Shown: positions 25,116 to 34,325 of the stretch, in pieces
How the letters are laid out: each line of letters begins with the position of its first letter
Numbering within the stretch: the first letter of the stretch is position 1
Source of the DNA: Bosea sp. 685
Lineage (GTDB): Bacteria > Pseudomonadota > Alphaproteobacteria > Rhizobiales > Beijerinckiaceae
DNA: 64,000 bases
Direction of reading: 5' to 3'
Assembly: GCF_031884435.1 (NCBI RefSeq)
Contig: NZ_CP134779.1
Location: 2,976,001-3,040,000 of the forward strand
Position numbers and translations under genes: made by a program
Notes under the pieces: model-generated
The model's database searches: none
What the model was told of the DNA's origin: nothing
What the model saw: the letters and a program-made list of their open reading frames with translations, nothing else

Positions 25116-26612
25116 TTGGGAGGGTGGATTTTGCCGGGTGGTGTGTTTGGCTTTGCCGGGCCCGGCAGCAGGACGGCAACTCTTCGCCTTTCGCTCGTTG
25201 CATCGACGGTGCTGGCCCTTAGTGCCTGTTTGCCGGCCGACAAGCGGCCAGATCTGGCGATTGCGATCACGCCGCGCTATGCGGCTGCCAACGGCGGAGC
25301 CGCTTCACCCGTCAGGGCTGATTGGCCGCGCCTGTTCCGCTCGGCCGAGCTGAACCGGCTGGTTGATCGCGCGGCAGGCGATAATTTCGACATTGCCGTC
25401 GCGCTTGCCCGAATCACTCAGGCCGAAGCGCAGGCACGCATCGCGGCGGCCGCGCTCTATCCGACGCTGGATGGTTCTATAGATGGCTCGCGCAGTCTGC
25501 GGCCCGGTACATTGAGCAGCAAGCGAAGCTCGCTCAGCGAGTCGGTCGGCAACACGTTCGGCCTCGGCCTTTCAGCCAGCTACGAGATCGACTTCTGGGG
25601 CAAGAACCGCGCGACGGCCGACGCCGGCCGACTCGCCTTCGAGGCCAGCCGCTTCGATCGCGATGTCGTCGCGCTGACCACAATGTCCAGCGTCGCCGGC
25701 TCTTATTTCCAGGTTCTCGCCGCGCAGGATCGTTTGCGCATCGCCCGCGAAAATATCGCGCTCGCCGAGCGGACGCTGAACGTCATCCGTGCGCGGCTTT
25801 CCGTCGGCACGGCGACGCAACTCGACATCGCCCAGCAGGAAAGTGTTGTCGCGCAGCAGAAGGCCTCGATTCCCCCGCTCGACCGGCAATTGCGCCAGGC
25901 GCGCGTCACGCTGGCGGTGCTGGTCGGGGCATCGCCAGCCAGCGTGTCTATCAATGGAGGCAGCCTGAACGCGATCGCTGCTCCAAACGTCCGACCGGGC
26001 CTGCCAGCACAATTGCTGCTGCGCCGGCCCGATATCGCCGAGGCGGAAGCCCGTCTTGCCTCGGAAGAAGCCAAGGTCTTTGCGGCACGAGCGGCGCTGT
26101 TTCCAAATATTAGCCTGACTGGACAGGGTGGCCTGGAGAGCGCGGTGCTGAAGAACCTGCTGCGACCCGAAGCGGTTTTTGCTTCCGCCGCGGCGAGCCT
26201 TGCGCAGCCGATCCTCGACGGCGGCACTCTCAGGGCGCAGGTCGACCTACAAAAGGGCGCGGCGGACGAGTTGATCGCGTCATATCGCAAGGCGATCGTC
26301 AGCGCGTTTTCCGATGTAGAGAACGCTCTGATCGGCGTACAGGAGAATACGCGCCACGAGCGCCTCCAGGCGGAAATGGTGGTCGCCGCCAGGCGAGCCT
26401 ACAGCATCATTGAACAGCGGCTGCGCGAGGGAACCATCGACATCGTGACGCTTTTGACCACCCAACAGACGCTGTTCCAGGCGCAGGATCAGCTCTCGCA
26501 GGTCAGGCTTCAGCGCATGCTCTCCTATGTCGACTTGTTCAAGGCGCTAGGCGGCGGCTGGGGCGAAGCCACCCGATCGACCATTCCGGCAATGACGGGC
26601 GACAGCCCATGA
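25116..26612 (+). CDS. Outer-membrane efflux protein, NodT/OprM type (lipoprotein)
   Basis: Up to 498 aa. The start is uncertain: the frame opens at a TTG (25116), and a TTG at 25131 has GGGAGGG well spaced upstream. The signal peptide ends in a lipobox (LALSAC), so the mature protein is a lipidated TolC-family channel. Two repeated outer-membrane efflux domains are visible: NRLVDRAAGDNFDIAVALARITQAEAQARIAAAALYPTL, and LLLRRPDIAEAEARLASEEAKVFAARAALFPNISLTG in the second half. It forms the exit duct of the tripartite pump encoded by the next three genes; its stop overlaps the adaptor start by the 4-base ATGA junction. Confidence 0.92.
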   Translation: MGGWILPGGVFGFAGPGSRTATLRLSLVASTVLALSACLPADKRPDLAIAITPRYAAANGGAASPVRADWPRLFRSAELNRLVDRAAGDNFDIAVALARITQAEAQARIAAAALYPTLDGSIDGSRSLRPGTLSSKRSSLSESVGNTFGLGLSASYEIDFWGKNRATADAGRLAFEASRFDRDVVALTTMSSVAGSYFQVLAAQDRLRIARENIALAERTLNVIRARLSVGTATQLDIAQQESVVAQQKASIPPLDRQLRQARVTLAVLVGASPASVSINGGSLNAIAAPNVRPGLPAQLLLRRPDIAEAEARLASEEAKVFAARAALFPNISLTGQGGLESAVLKNLLRPEAVFASAAASLAQPILDGGTLRAQVDLQKGAADELIASYRKAIVSAFSDVENALIGVQENTRHERLQAEMVVAARRAYSIIEQRLREGTIDIVTLLTTQQTLFQAQDQLSQVRLQRMLSYVDLFKALGGGWGEATRSTIPAMTGDSP

Positions 26613-28000
26613 AGCGCCTCGTCGTCCTGTTATTGCTTATCGCTGCAGCTGGCGGCGGTTGGTATTATTATAATGCTGGCTGGATGCCAGGCGCCGGCGA
26701 AGGCGTGTCGACCTCGCAGCCGGGCGGAGGCGGACGCGGCAATCGTGGCGGTCGCGGCGGGCGGGCGGGCGGCAATGACGGCCCGACGCCGGTGATCGCG
26801 ACGCCAGCCCGCTACGACGACGTGCCCGTCACGACAGACGCCGTCGGCACCATCCAGGCGCTGAACACCGTGACCGTACGCACACAGGTCGATGGTCGGC
26901 TGATGGAAATCCTATTCAAGGACGGGCAGGACGTCAGGAAGGGCGATGTTCTCGCCAAGATCGACGCATCCACCTATCAGGCGCAATATGATCAGGTCGT
27001 CGCCAAGAAAGCTCAAGACGAGGCCCAGCTCGCCAATGCACGGGCCGATCTCGAGCGCTACGCCAAGCTCGCCTTGACCGATTACGGCTCACGCCAGCAG
27101 GCCGATACCCAGCGCGCCCAGGTGGCGCAGTTAGAAGCACAGGTCAGAGCTGACCAAGGCGCGATCGACAACGCCAAGGCCTACCTCGATTATACCACCA
27201 TCAGGGCCCCGATGGACGGCCGGCTCGGCATCCGGCAGGTCGATCAGGGCAACATCGTCCGCGCCTCGGACAGCAACGGGCTCGTCGTCATCACGCAGCT
27301 CAAGCCGATCGCCATGGTCTTCAACCTGCCCCAGCAGCAGCTGCGCGCTGTCAGCGCCGCCTTGGCACGCGGCACGGTAGAGGTAGAGGCGCTCGATGCC
27401 GACGGCACGACGATGATCGACAAGGGCGTGATCGAGGTCATCGACAATGTCGTCGACCAGACAACCGGCACGATCCGGGTCAAGGCCCGTTTCCCTAACG
27501 ACAAGCTCCAGCTCTGGCCGGGCCAGTTCGTCAACGTCAAAGTGTTTGTCGACGTGCTCAAGCATGTCGTCGTCGCTCCGACCGCCGCCATCCAGCGTGG
27601 CCCCAACGGCGCCTATGTCTTCGTCGTGAACGAAGACGAGACGGTCAGCCTCACCAATGTCACGGTCGGCCAGCAGGACGAGACGACGGCCGTGATCACT
27701 AAGGGCGTCGAACCGCCGGCCAGGCTGGTGACGACAGGGTTCGCGCGCTTGACCGACAAGGCGCGCGTGCGCGTGACCACGCCGGAGGCGGCCGCCCAGC
27801 CGGTTACCATGACGGCGCCGGGGCGTCGCGGCACGCGCGAGCCTGGTCAGCGCCGCCGGAGCGATCAGCCGGGCGGCGAGACGCAGGAGACATCGGGAGC
27901 ACGACCGCCAAGGCAAGAGACGCCTGGGCAAGAGACGCCTGGGAGAGAACGACCGAGACGACAGACGCCTGATGCGCCAAGGCCCGCGCAGCCGCAATGA
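26609..28000 (+). CDS. RND efflux periplasmic adaptor subunit (MdtA-like)
   Basis: 463 aa membrane-fusion protein. An N-terminal membrane anchor (LLLLIAAAGGGWYYY) is followed by a Gly/Arg-rich linker (about residues 38-55), then the lipoyl domain (VTVRTQVDGRLMEILFKDGQDVRKGDVLAKID), an alpha-hairpin with VAKKAQDEAQLANARADLERY, and a beta-barrel (TIRAPMDGRLGIRQVDQGNIV; QTTGTIRVKARFPN). The C-terminus carries an unusual 60-residue Arg/Pro/Gln/Glu-rich tail with a duplicated 15-base unit. It couples the inner-membrane pumps to the outer-membrane channel. Overlaps the upstream gene by 4 bases and precedes the first pump by 13 bases. Confidence 0.93.
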   Translation: MKRLVVLLLLIAAAGGGWYYYNAGWMPGAGEGVSTSQPGGGGRGNRGGRGGRAGGNDGPTPVIATPARYDDVPVTTDAVGTIQALNTVTVRTQVDGRLMEILFKDGQDVRKGDVLAKIDASTYQAQYDQVVAKKAQDEAQLANARADLERYAKLALTDYGSRQQADTQRAQVAQLEAQVRADQGAIDNAKAYLDYTTIRAPMDGRLGIRQVDQGNIVRASDSNGLVVITQLKPIAMVFNLPQQQLRAVSAALARGTVEVEALDADGTTMIDKGVIEVIDNVVDQTTGTIRVKARFPNDKLQLWPGQFVNVKVFVDVLKHVVVAPTAAIQRGPNGAYVFVVNEDETVSLTNVTVGQQDETTAVITKGVEPPARLVTTGFARLTDKARVRVTTPEAAAQPVTMTAPGRRGTREPGQRRRSDQPGGETQETSGARPPRQETPGQETPGRERPRRQTPDAPRPAQPQ

Positions 28001-28013
28001 TGAGACAGCTCGA

Positions 28014-31000
28014 ATGAGCGTTTCCGCTCCCTTCATCAGCCGGCCGATCGCGACCTCGCTGCTGGGCGTCGCGGTACTACTTTGCGGTATCCTGGGCTAT
28101 CTGCGCCTGCCGGTCTCGGCGCTGCCACAGGTCGATTTCCCGACGATCCAGATCACGACGCAACTGCCGGGCGCCAATCCGGAAACCATCGCCTCCATCG
28201 TTACCGCGCCGCTGGAGCGACAGTTCGGACAGATCCCCTCGCTCTCATCGATGTCGTCGCAGAGTTCCTTCGGCCTCAGCCAGATCACGCTGCAGTTCGA
28301 ACTCGACCGCGACATCGATTCCGCCGCGCAGGACGTACAATCCGCCATCAATGCGGCCGGGTCGACGCTGCCCAGGACGCTGCCCTATCCGCCGACCTAT
28401 TCGAAGATCAACCCGGCGGATGCGCCAATCCTGGTGCTGGCGCTGACCTCCGACACCGTCACCTTGCGCCAGCTCAGCGATCTTGCCGATACGCTGCTCT
28501 CGCCACGCCTCAGCGAGGTGGCCGGCGTGGGGCATGTCTCGATCGAGGGCGGCGTTCGCCCCGCCATCCGCATTCAGGCCGATCTCGCACGGCTCGCCGC
28601 CTACAGCCTGGGTATGGAGGACCTGCGCACGGCGATCGTCAGCGCCAATGTCGCTGGCGCGAAAGGCGCGCTCGACGGCAACCATCAGGCCTACACGATC
28701 AGCGCCAACGACCAGATTGGCAGCGCCTCGGCCTATCGCGACATCGTCATCGCCTATCGCGGCAGCGCCCCGGTCTTCCTGCGCGATGTTGCGACGGTGC
28801 TGGAGGATCTGGAGAATACCCGTGTCGGCGGCTGGTTCCGCGGCAAGACGGCGGTGGTGCTCGACGTCATGCGCCAGCCCGGCGCCAATATCGTCACGAC
28901 GGTCGACCGGGTGAAGCAGGAGATTCCGCGCTTGAAATCATCGATGCCGGCAGGCGTCGACCTCCAGGTCGTCAACGACCGCACCGAAACCATCCGCGCC
29001 TCCATCGCCGATGTGCAGTTCACGCTAGCGCTGGCGACAGCACTCGTAGTGCTCGTGGTGCTGCTCTTCCTGCGCACCGTCCGCGCCACGATCATCGCCG
29101 GAGTAGCGCTGCCGCTCTCGCTGATCGCGACCTTCGCGGTGATGTGGCTCTGCGGTTTCAGCCTCGACAATCTCTCGCTGATGGCACTGACCATCGGCAC
29201 CGGCTTCGTCGTCGACGACGCCATCGTCATGATCGAGAACATCGTCCGCAACATGGAGCAGGGCAAGAAGCCGCTCCAGGCGGCCTATGACGGTGCGCGC
29301 GAGATCGGCTTCACCGTGATCTCGCTGACGGTCTCCCTGGTCGCGGTCTTCATCCCGCTGCTGTTCATGACCGGGCTGGTCGGCCGCATGTTCCGCGAAT
29401 TCGCGCTGACGCTCACCATCGCGGTGGTGGTCTCGGCCGTGATCTCGCTGACGCTGACTCCGATGATGTGCGCCAAGCTGCTGCGCCACACTTCGCATGA
29501 TCGCGAGAACTGGCTGATGCGGATGGCGGAGTGGCCGGTCAGCGCCATGGCGAGGGCCTATCAGGTGACGCTGGGCTGGGCGCTGAAGGTTCAGGGGCTG
29601 GTGCTGCTGATCACCTTCAGCACCTTCCTGTTGACGATCTGGATGTATGTCGAGATCCCGAAGGGCTTCCTGCCGAGCCAGGATACCGGCCTGCTCAACG
29701 TCGTGCTCGAAGCTTCACCCGACGTCTCTTTCGCCGAGATGAAGCGGTTGCAGGAGAAGACGACCAAGGCCTTCGAGCAGGATAGCGACGTGACCGGCGT
29801 CGTCTCCGTGCTCGGCATCGGCCAGGCCAACGCCACCGCCAACACCGCCCGGCTGACGGTAACGCTGCGGCCCAAGGATGATCGGCGCGACGACGCCAAG
29901 GTCATAGCCGAACGGCTGCGCGCGCTGGCGGCGGCCATTCCCGGCGTCACAGCCTATGTCCAGCCGGTGCAGGACATCCAGATCACGACCCGGCCCAGCC
30001 GCTCGCAATACCAGTACACGCTCACCGGCGCCGACCAGGACGAGGTGGCGCTGTGGGCTCGCAAGCTCGCCGACGGCTTGCGCACTGTGGGGGTCATGCG
30101 CAACGTCGCCAACGAAACGCAGGATGGCGGCTTGCGCGCCCATGTCGAGATCGACCGGGCCAAGGCCGGCCGGCTCGGCATCTCGATCCAGACGGTGGAC
30201 GATACGCTGAACGACGCCTTCGGCCAGCGCCAGATCGCCACCCTCTATGAGCAGTCCAATCAGTATCGCATCATCCTGGAGGCCGCACCGCAATATCTGC
30301 GCGATCCCTCCTCGCTGTCGAAGCTCTACGTCACCGGCAACACCAACACGACCGGCCAGACCAATGCGGCGGGAAACTCCACCACCACGAACAACAGCGT
30401 CCAGGTACCGCTCAGCGCCTTCACGCGGCTGATCCGCGAGACGGCGCCGCTGTCGATCGCGCATCAGGAGCAGTTCCCGGCAGCGACCATCAGCTTCGAT
30501 CTCGCGCCCTATGCCGCGCTCGGCGATGCCGTCGCGACGATCGCCGAGGTCGAGAAAACGATCGGCATGCCGAGTTCTGTATCGGGCAATTTCAGCGCCG
30601 ATGCGGCCGAATTCAACAAGTCACTGGCGAGCCAGCCCTGGCTGATCCTGGCCGCAATTGTCGTGATCTATCTGGTGCTGGGCGTGCTCTATGAGAGTTA
30701 TGTCCATCCCTTCACCATTCTGACGACGCTGCCTTCCGCAGGCGTGGGAGCGCTCCTGGCGCTAATCATGACGCGACAAGAGCTCTCGATCGTGGCGCTG
30801 ATCGGCATCGTGCTCCTGATGGGCATCGTCAAGAAGAACGCGATCATGATGATCGACTTCGCGCTGGACGCCGAACGCAACGAGGGGCTCTCGCCCGAGG
30901 AATCGATCGTCAAAGCCTGCCATCTGCGCTTTCGGCCGATCATGATGACGACGCTTGCGGCCCTGCTCGGCGCGCTGCCGCTGGCGTTGGCGACCGGCGC

Positions 31001-31178
31001 CGGCAGCGAATTGCGCCAGCCGCTCGGCATCACGATCATCGGCGGCCTGATCCTCAGCCAGTTGCTCACGCTCTACACGACGCCGGTGATCTATCTGACG
31101 CTGGAGCGGCTGCGCCGGCGGTTGGGCGGCGGGCGTGACGGGGTGGTGCCCTATCCCAAGCCGGGAGCGGCGGAATGA
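28014..31178 (+). CDS. RND efflux inner-membrane permease (MdtB-like)
   Basis: 1054 aa from the ATG at 28014 (MSVSAPFISRPIATSLL), the normal family start. A proton-driven HAE1-type pump: 12 membrane segments in two halves, with the first periplasmic loop beginning LPQVDFPTIQITTQLPGANPETIA. The proton-relay Asp pair is in GFVVDDAIVMIENI, and LMGIVKKNAIMMIDFA marks the second half. It pairs with a second, different pump gene (overlap 31175-31178), as MdtB and MdtC do in a heteromultimer. Substrates of such pumps include bile salts, novobiocin-type drugs and plant phenolics; here unknown. Confidence 0.94.
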   Translation: MSVSAPFISRPIATSLLGVAVLLCGILGYLRLPVSALPQVDFPTIQITTQLPGANPETIASIVTAPLERQFGQIPSLSSMSSQSSFGLSQITLQFELDRDIDSAAQDVQSAINAAGSTLPRTLPYPPTYSKINPADAPILVLALTSDTVTLRQLSDLADTLLSPRLSEVAGVGHVSIEGGVRPAIRIQADLARLAAYSLGMEDLRTAIVSANVAGAKGALDGNHQAYTISANDQIGSASAYRDIVIAYRGSAPVFLRDVATVLEDLENTRVGGWFRGKTAVVLDVMRQPGANIVTTVDRVKQEIPRLKSSMPAGVDLQVVNDRTETIRASIADVQFTLALATALVVLVVLLFLRTVRATIIAGVALPLSLIATFAVMWLCGFSLDNLSLMALTIGTGFVVDDAIVMIENIVRNMEQGKKPLQAAYDGAREIGFTVISLTVSLVAVFIPLLFMTGLVGRMFREFALTLTIAVVVSAVISLTLTPMMCAKLLRHTSHDRENWLMRMAEWPVSAMARAYQVTLGWALKVQGLVLLITFSTFLLTIWMYVEIPKGFLPSQDTGLLNVVLEASPDVSFAEMKRLQEKTTKAFEQDSDVTGVVSVLGIGQANATANTARLTVTLRPKDDRRDDAKVIAERLRALAAAIPGVTAYVQPVQDIQITTRPSRSQYQYTLTGADQDEVALWARKLADGLRTVGVMRNVANETQDGGLRAHVEIDRAKAGRLGISIQTVDDTLNDAFGQRQIATLYEQSNQYRIILEAAPQYLRDPSSLSKLYVTGNTNTTGQTNAAGNSTTTNNSVQVPLSAFTRLIRETAPLSIAHQEQFPAATISFDLAPYAALGDAVATIAEVEKTIGMPSSVSGNFSADAAEFNKSLASQPWLILAAIVVIYLVLGVLYESYVHPFTILTTLPSAGVGALLALIMTRQELSIVALIGIVLLMGIVKKNAIMMIDFALDAERNEGLSPEESIVKACHLRFRPIMMTTLAALLGALPLALATGAGSELRQPLGITIIGGLILSQLLTLYTTPVIYLTLERLRRRLGGGRDGVVPYPKPGAAE

Positions 31179-34100
31179 AGGGGCTTTCGGACACGTTCAT
31201 CCTGCGGCCTGTCGGCACCATGCTGATGGCGATCGGCCTGTTTCTGATCGGCGCCGTCGCCTACGTGTTCCTGCCCGTGGCGAGCCTGCCGAGCGTCGAT
31301 TTCCCGACGATCCGGGTGTTCGCGAACAGGCCCGGCGCCGATCCGGCCACCATGGCCGGCAGCGTCGCAGCGCCGCTGGAGCGAAGGCTCGGCTCGATTG
31401 CCGGCGTGACCGAGATCACCTCCACCAGTTCGCTCGGCTCGAGCGTGATCGTGCTGCAGTTCGACCTGACCCGGAACACCGACAGCGCTGCCCGGGACGT
31501 GCAGGCTGCTCTGAATGCCGCAGCCACCGATCTTCCCGGCGATCTGCCGACGCTGCCGCAATTCCGCAAGGCCAACCCGAATGCAGCGCCGATCCTGATT
31601 CTCGCGCTGACATCGGACATCATGTCGCCGAGCGATATGTATGACGCTGCCGACACGGTCATCGCCCAGCGCATTTCGCAGGTCGAGGGCATCGGCGAGG
31701 TCACAGTCAACGGCGCGGAGCAACCGGCGATCCGGGTGCGGCTCGATCCGGCGCAACTTGCCGCCATGGGCCTAAGCCTCGATACGATCCGCACAGCCAT
31801 CGTCAACGCCAATACGGTTTCGGCGGTCGGCTCCTTCGATGGTGAACGCCAGAGCGAGACGCTCTCGGCCAACAACCAGATCAAAGCTCCGGAGGACTAC
31901 GGCAACATCGTCGTGCGCTCGGCCAAGGGCACGGTGGTGCGGCTTGCCGATGTCGCAATCGTCGAACGCGGGGTGCGCAACAGCCGGGCCGCCGGCTGGT
32001 ACAATGGCAAGCCGGCGATCCTGCTGACCATGACCAAGCAGCCCGATGCCAATGTGATCGACACGGTAGACCGGGTGAAGGCGCTGCTGCCGGAGATCAA
32101 GCGCTGGGTGCCGGCAGGCATCGATTTCTCGATCATGTCCGATCGCACGGTGACGATCCGCGCCTCGATCGCCGATATCCAGCGCACGCTGCTGATCTCG
32201 ATCGCGCTGGTGATGCTGGTGGTGTTCCTGTTCCTGCGCCGCACCACCTTGACGATGGCGGCGGGCATCACCGTGCCATTGTCGATCGCGGGCACCTTTG
32301 CTGCGATGTGGCTCGCCGGCTTCACGCTCGACAATTTGTCGCTGATGGCGGTTACGATCTCGGTCGGCTTCGTGGTCGACGACGCCATCGTCATGATCGA
32401 GAACATCGAACGCAATGTCGCCAAGGGGATGACGCCCCTGCGCGCGGCCCTGCTCGGCGCGGGGCAGATCGGCTTCACCGTGGTCTCGATCAGCCTGTCC
32501 CTGATCGCGGCCTTCATCCCCCTCTTCTTCATGGATGGCGTCGCCGGCCGCTTCTTCCGCGAATTCACGCTGACCCTGACCTTCGCCATCCTGGTCTCGA
32601 CGGCGGTGTCGCTGAGCGTGACGCCGATGATCTGCGCGCATTTTCTCAAAGCCGAGCCTGAGGGGAGCGGCAGCCGATTCGATCGGCTCGTCGAAGGCGT
32701 ATTGGCGTCGATGACGCGTTTCTATGGCCGGACATTGCAGGTGGTGCTGCGCCACAGCTGGCTGATGCTGATTGTCATGGTCGCGACGGTGGCCCTGACC
32801 GTGCAGATGTTCAGGAGTACTCCAAAAGGCTATTTCCCACAGGACGATACCGGCCTGATCGCAGGCTTCACCCAAGCTTCGACCGATGTCTCTTTTCCGG
32901 CCATGACGCAACTGCAGCAGCAGGGCGCCGCGATCGTCTCAGCCGATCCTGCCGTACTCGGCGTCGCCTCCTTCATCGGCAGTGGTGGAGCGGTCAATCA
33001 GGGGCGCTTCTTCATCAGCCTGAAGCCCGAGGGCGAGCGCAAGCTCAGCTCGGCGCAGGTGATCAACCGGATGCGCGGCCAGTTCGCCTCGCTTCCCGGT
33101 ATCCGCATCTTCCTCACACCAGTGCAGGATGTCCGTGCCGGCGGCCGGCAGGGGCGTTCGCAATACCAGTTCACGCTCTGGGATCCGAACCTACCCGAGC
33201 TGGAGGAATGGGTACCCAAGGTGTTGGAGCGCCTGCGCACCCTGCCGGAGCTGGTCGATGTCGCGACGGACCGCGAGCAGGGTGGCCTGCAGGCTAATGT
33301 GGTGATCGACCGCAACAAGGCCTCGCAGCTCGGCGTCTCGATCCAAGCTATCGACAATGTTCTGTCGAACGCCTTCAGCCAGCGCCAGATCTCGACCATC
33401 TATGGCGCCCGCAACCAGTATCGCGTCGTGCTGGAGGTCTCGCCGGCGCGCAGCCGCGACCCCGGCGACATGATGGGGCTCTACGTGCCCGGCCGTAATG
33501 GCGTCCAGGTGCCGCTCGGCAGCGTGGTCCGGGTCGAGCGCGGCACCGCGCCGCTCGTTATCAACCATCAGGGGCAGTTCCCCGCGGTCACGATCACCTA
33601 TGATGTGGCACTCGGCGTCGGCCTGCAGGAGGCCACGGACGCCTTGACCAATGCGGTCGCGGGACTCCACCTGCCGGCTTCGCTGCACGCCGAGTTCGCT
33701 GGCGACGCCAAGGCCTTCGCGCAGGGTGCCGGCAGCCAGGGCGTGATGATCATCATCGCGATCCTGGCGGTCTACATCATCCTGGGCGTGCTCTATGAGA
33801 GCTTGATCCACCCGATCACGATCATCTCGACGCTGCCGTCGGCGGGGCTGGGCGCGCTGATCGCGCTCAGGATCGCCGGTGCGGATCTGACGATCATCGC
33901 CTTCATCGGCATCATCCTGCTGATCGGCATCGTCAAGAAGAACGGCATCATGCTGGTCGACTTCGCGATCACCGCCGAGCGCATGCGTGGCCTGCCACCG
34001 CAGGTGTCGATCTTCGAGGCCTGCCTGGAGCGTTTCCGGCCGATCCTGATGACGACGCTGTCAGCCCTCCTCGGCGCTGTGCCGCTGGCGATCGCGACAG

Positions 34101-34264
34101 GGCCAGGCGCCGAGTTGCGCCGCCCGCTCGGCATCACCATCGTCGGCGGGCTGATCCTTAGCCAGGTGCTGACGCTCTACACCACGCCGATCATCTATCT
34201 CTGGATGAGCAAGCTGAAACGCAAACCGCGTGAACCGGCGGCGGTGGCAACGCCCGCAGAATGA
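31175..34264 (+). CDS. RND efflux inner-membrane permease (MdtC-like)
   Basis: 1029 aa, the partner pump. FILRPVGTMLMAIGLFLIGAVAY at the N-terminus, LPSVDFPTIRVFANRPGADPATMA opening the porter domain, the relay motif GFVVDDAIVMIENIERN, and GIVKKNGIMLVDFAITAERMRG in the second half. It overlaps the MdtB-like gene by the ATGA junction, so the two are translated at a coupled ratio. Last gene of the operon; a hairpin and T-rich tract follow at 34277. No regulatory gene (TetR, two-component) adjoins the operon, so its control lies elsewhere. Confidence 0.94.
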   Translation: MKGLSDTFILRPVGTMLMAIGLFLIGAVAYVFLPVASLPSVDFPTIRVFANRPGADPATMAGSVAAPLERRLGSIAGVTEITSTSSLGSSVIVLQFDLTRNTDSAARDVQAALNAAATDLPGDLPTLPQFRKANPNAAPILILALTSDIMSPSDMYDAADTVIAQRISQVEGIGEVTVNGAEQPAIRVRLDPAQLAAMGLSLDTIRTAIVNANTVSAVGSFDGERQSETLSANNQIKAPEDYGNIVVRSAKGTVVRLADVAIVERGVRNSRAAGWYNGKPAILLTMTKQPDANVIDTVDRVKALLPEIKRWVPAGIDFSIMSDRTVTIRASIADIQRTLLISIALVMLVVFLFLRRTTLTMAAGITVPLSIAGTFAAMWLAGFTLDNLSLMAVTISVGFVVDDAIVMIENIERNVAKGMTPLRAALLGAGQIGFTVVSISLSLIAAFIPLFFMDGVAGRFFREFTLTLTFAILVSTAVSLSVTPMICAHFLKAEPEGSGSRFDRLVEGVLASMTRFYGRTLQVVLRHSWLMLIVMVATVALTVQMFRSTPKGYFPQDDTGLIAGFTQASTDVSFPAMTQLQQQGAAIVSADPAVLGVASFIGSGGAVNQGRFFISLKPEGERKLSSAQVINRMRGQFASLPGIRIFLTPVQDVRAGGRQGRSQYQFTLWDPNLPELEEWVPKVLERLRTLPELVDVATDREQGGLQANVVIDRNKASQLGVSIQAIDNVLSNAFSQRQISTIYGARNQYRVVLEVSPARSRDPGDMMGLYVPGRNGVQVPLGSVVRVERGTAPLVINHQGQFPAVTITYDVALGVGLQEATDALTNAVAGLHLPASLHAEFAGDAKAFAQGAGSQGVMIIIAILAVYIILGVLYESLIHPITIISTLPSAGLGALIALRIAGADLTIIAFIGIILLIGIVKKNGIMLVDFAITAERMRGLPPQVSIFEACLERFRPILMTTLSALLGAVPLAIATGPGAELRRPLGITIVGGLILSQVLTLYTTPIIYLWMSKLKRKPREPAAVATPAE

Positions 34265-34276
34265 CACCCCAGAGCA

Positions 34277-34320
34277 TTTCCGCGTTTCTCCGAATCGCGG
34301 AAATTTTATTTATTATTTTA
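34277..34320. terminator. Bidirectional-looking terminator built from a repeat-type half-palindrome
   Basis: ATTTCCGCG at 34277-34285 and CGCGGAAAT at 34296-34304 form a 9-base stem, followed on the plus strand by TTTATTTATTATTTTA. The AGAGCATTTCCGCGTTTCTCCGAATCGCGGAAAT block is identical to the start of the repeat at 50391. It lies between the convergent RND operon and guaA and could stop transcription from the pump operon. Confidence 0.7.
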
Positions 34321-34325
34321 ACTCT

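Noticed and set aside
27131..28036. 301-codon minus frame opposite the adaptor gene
   Set aside because: Antisense shadow; no domain, and the plus strand encodes a clear adaptor.
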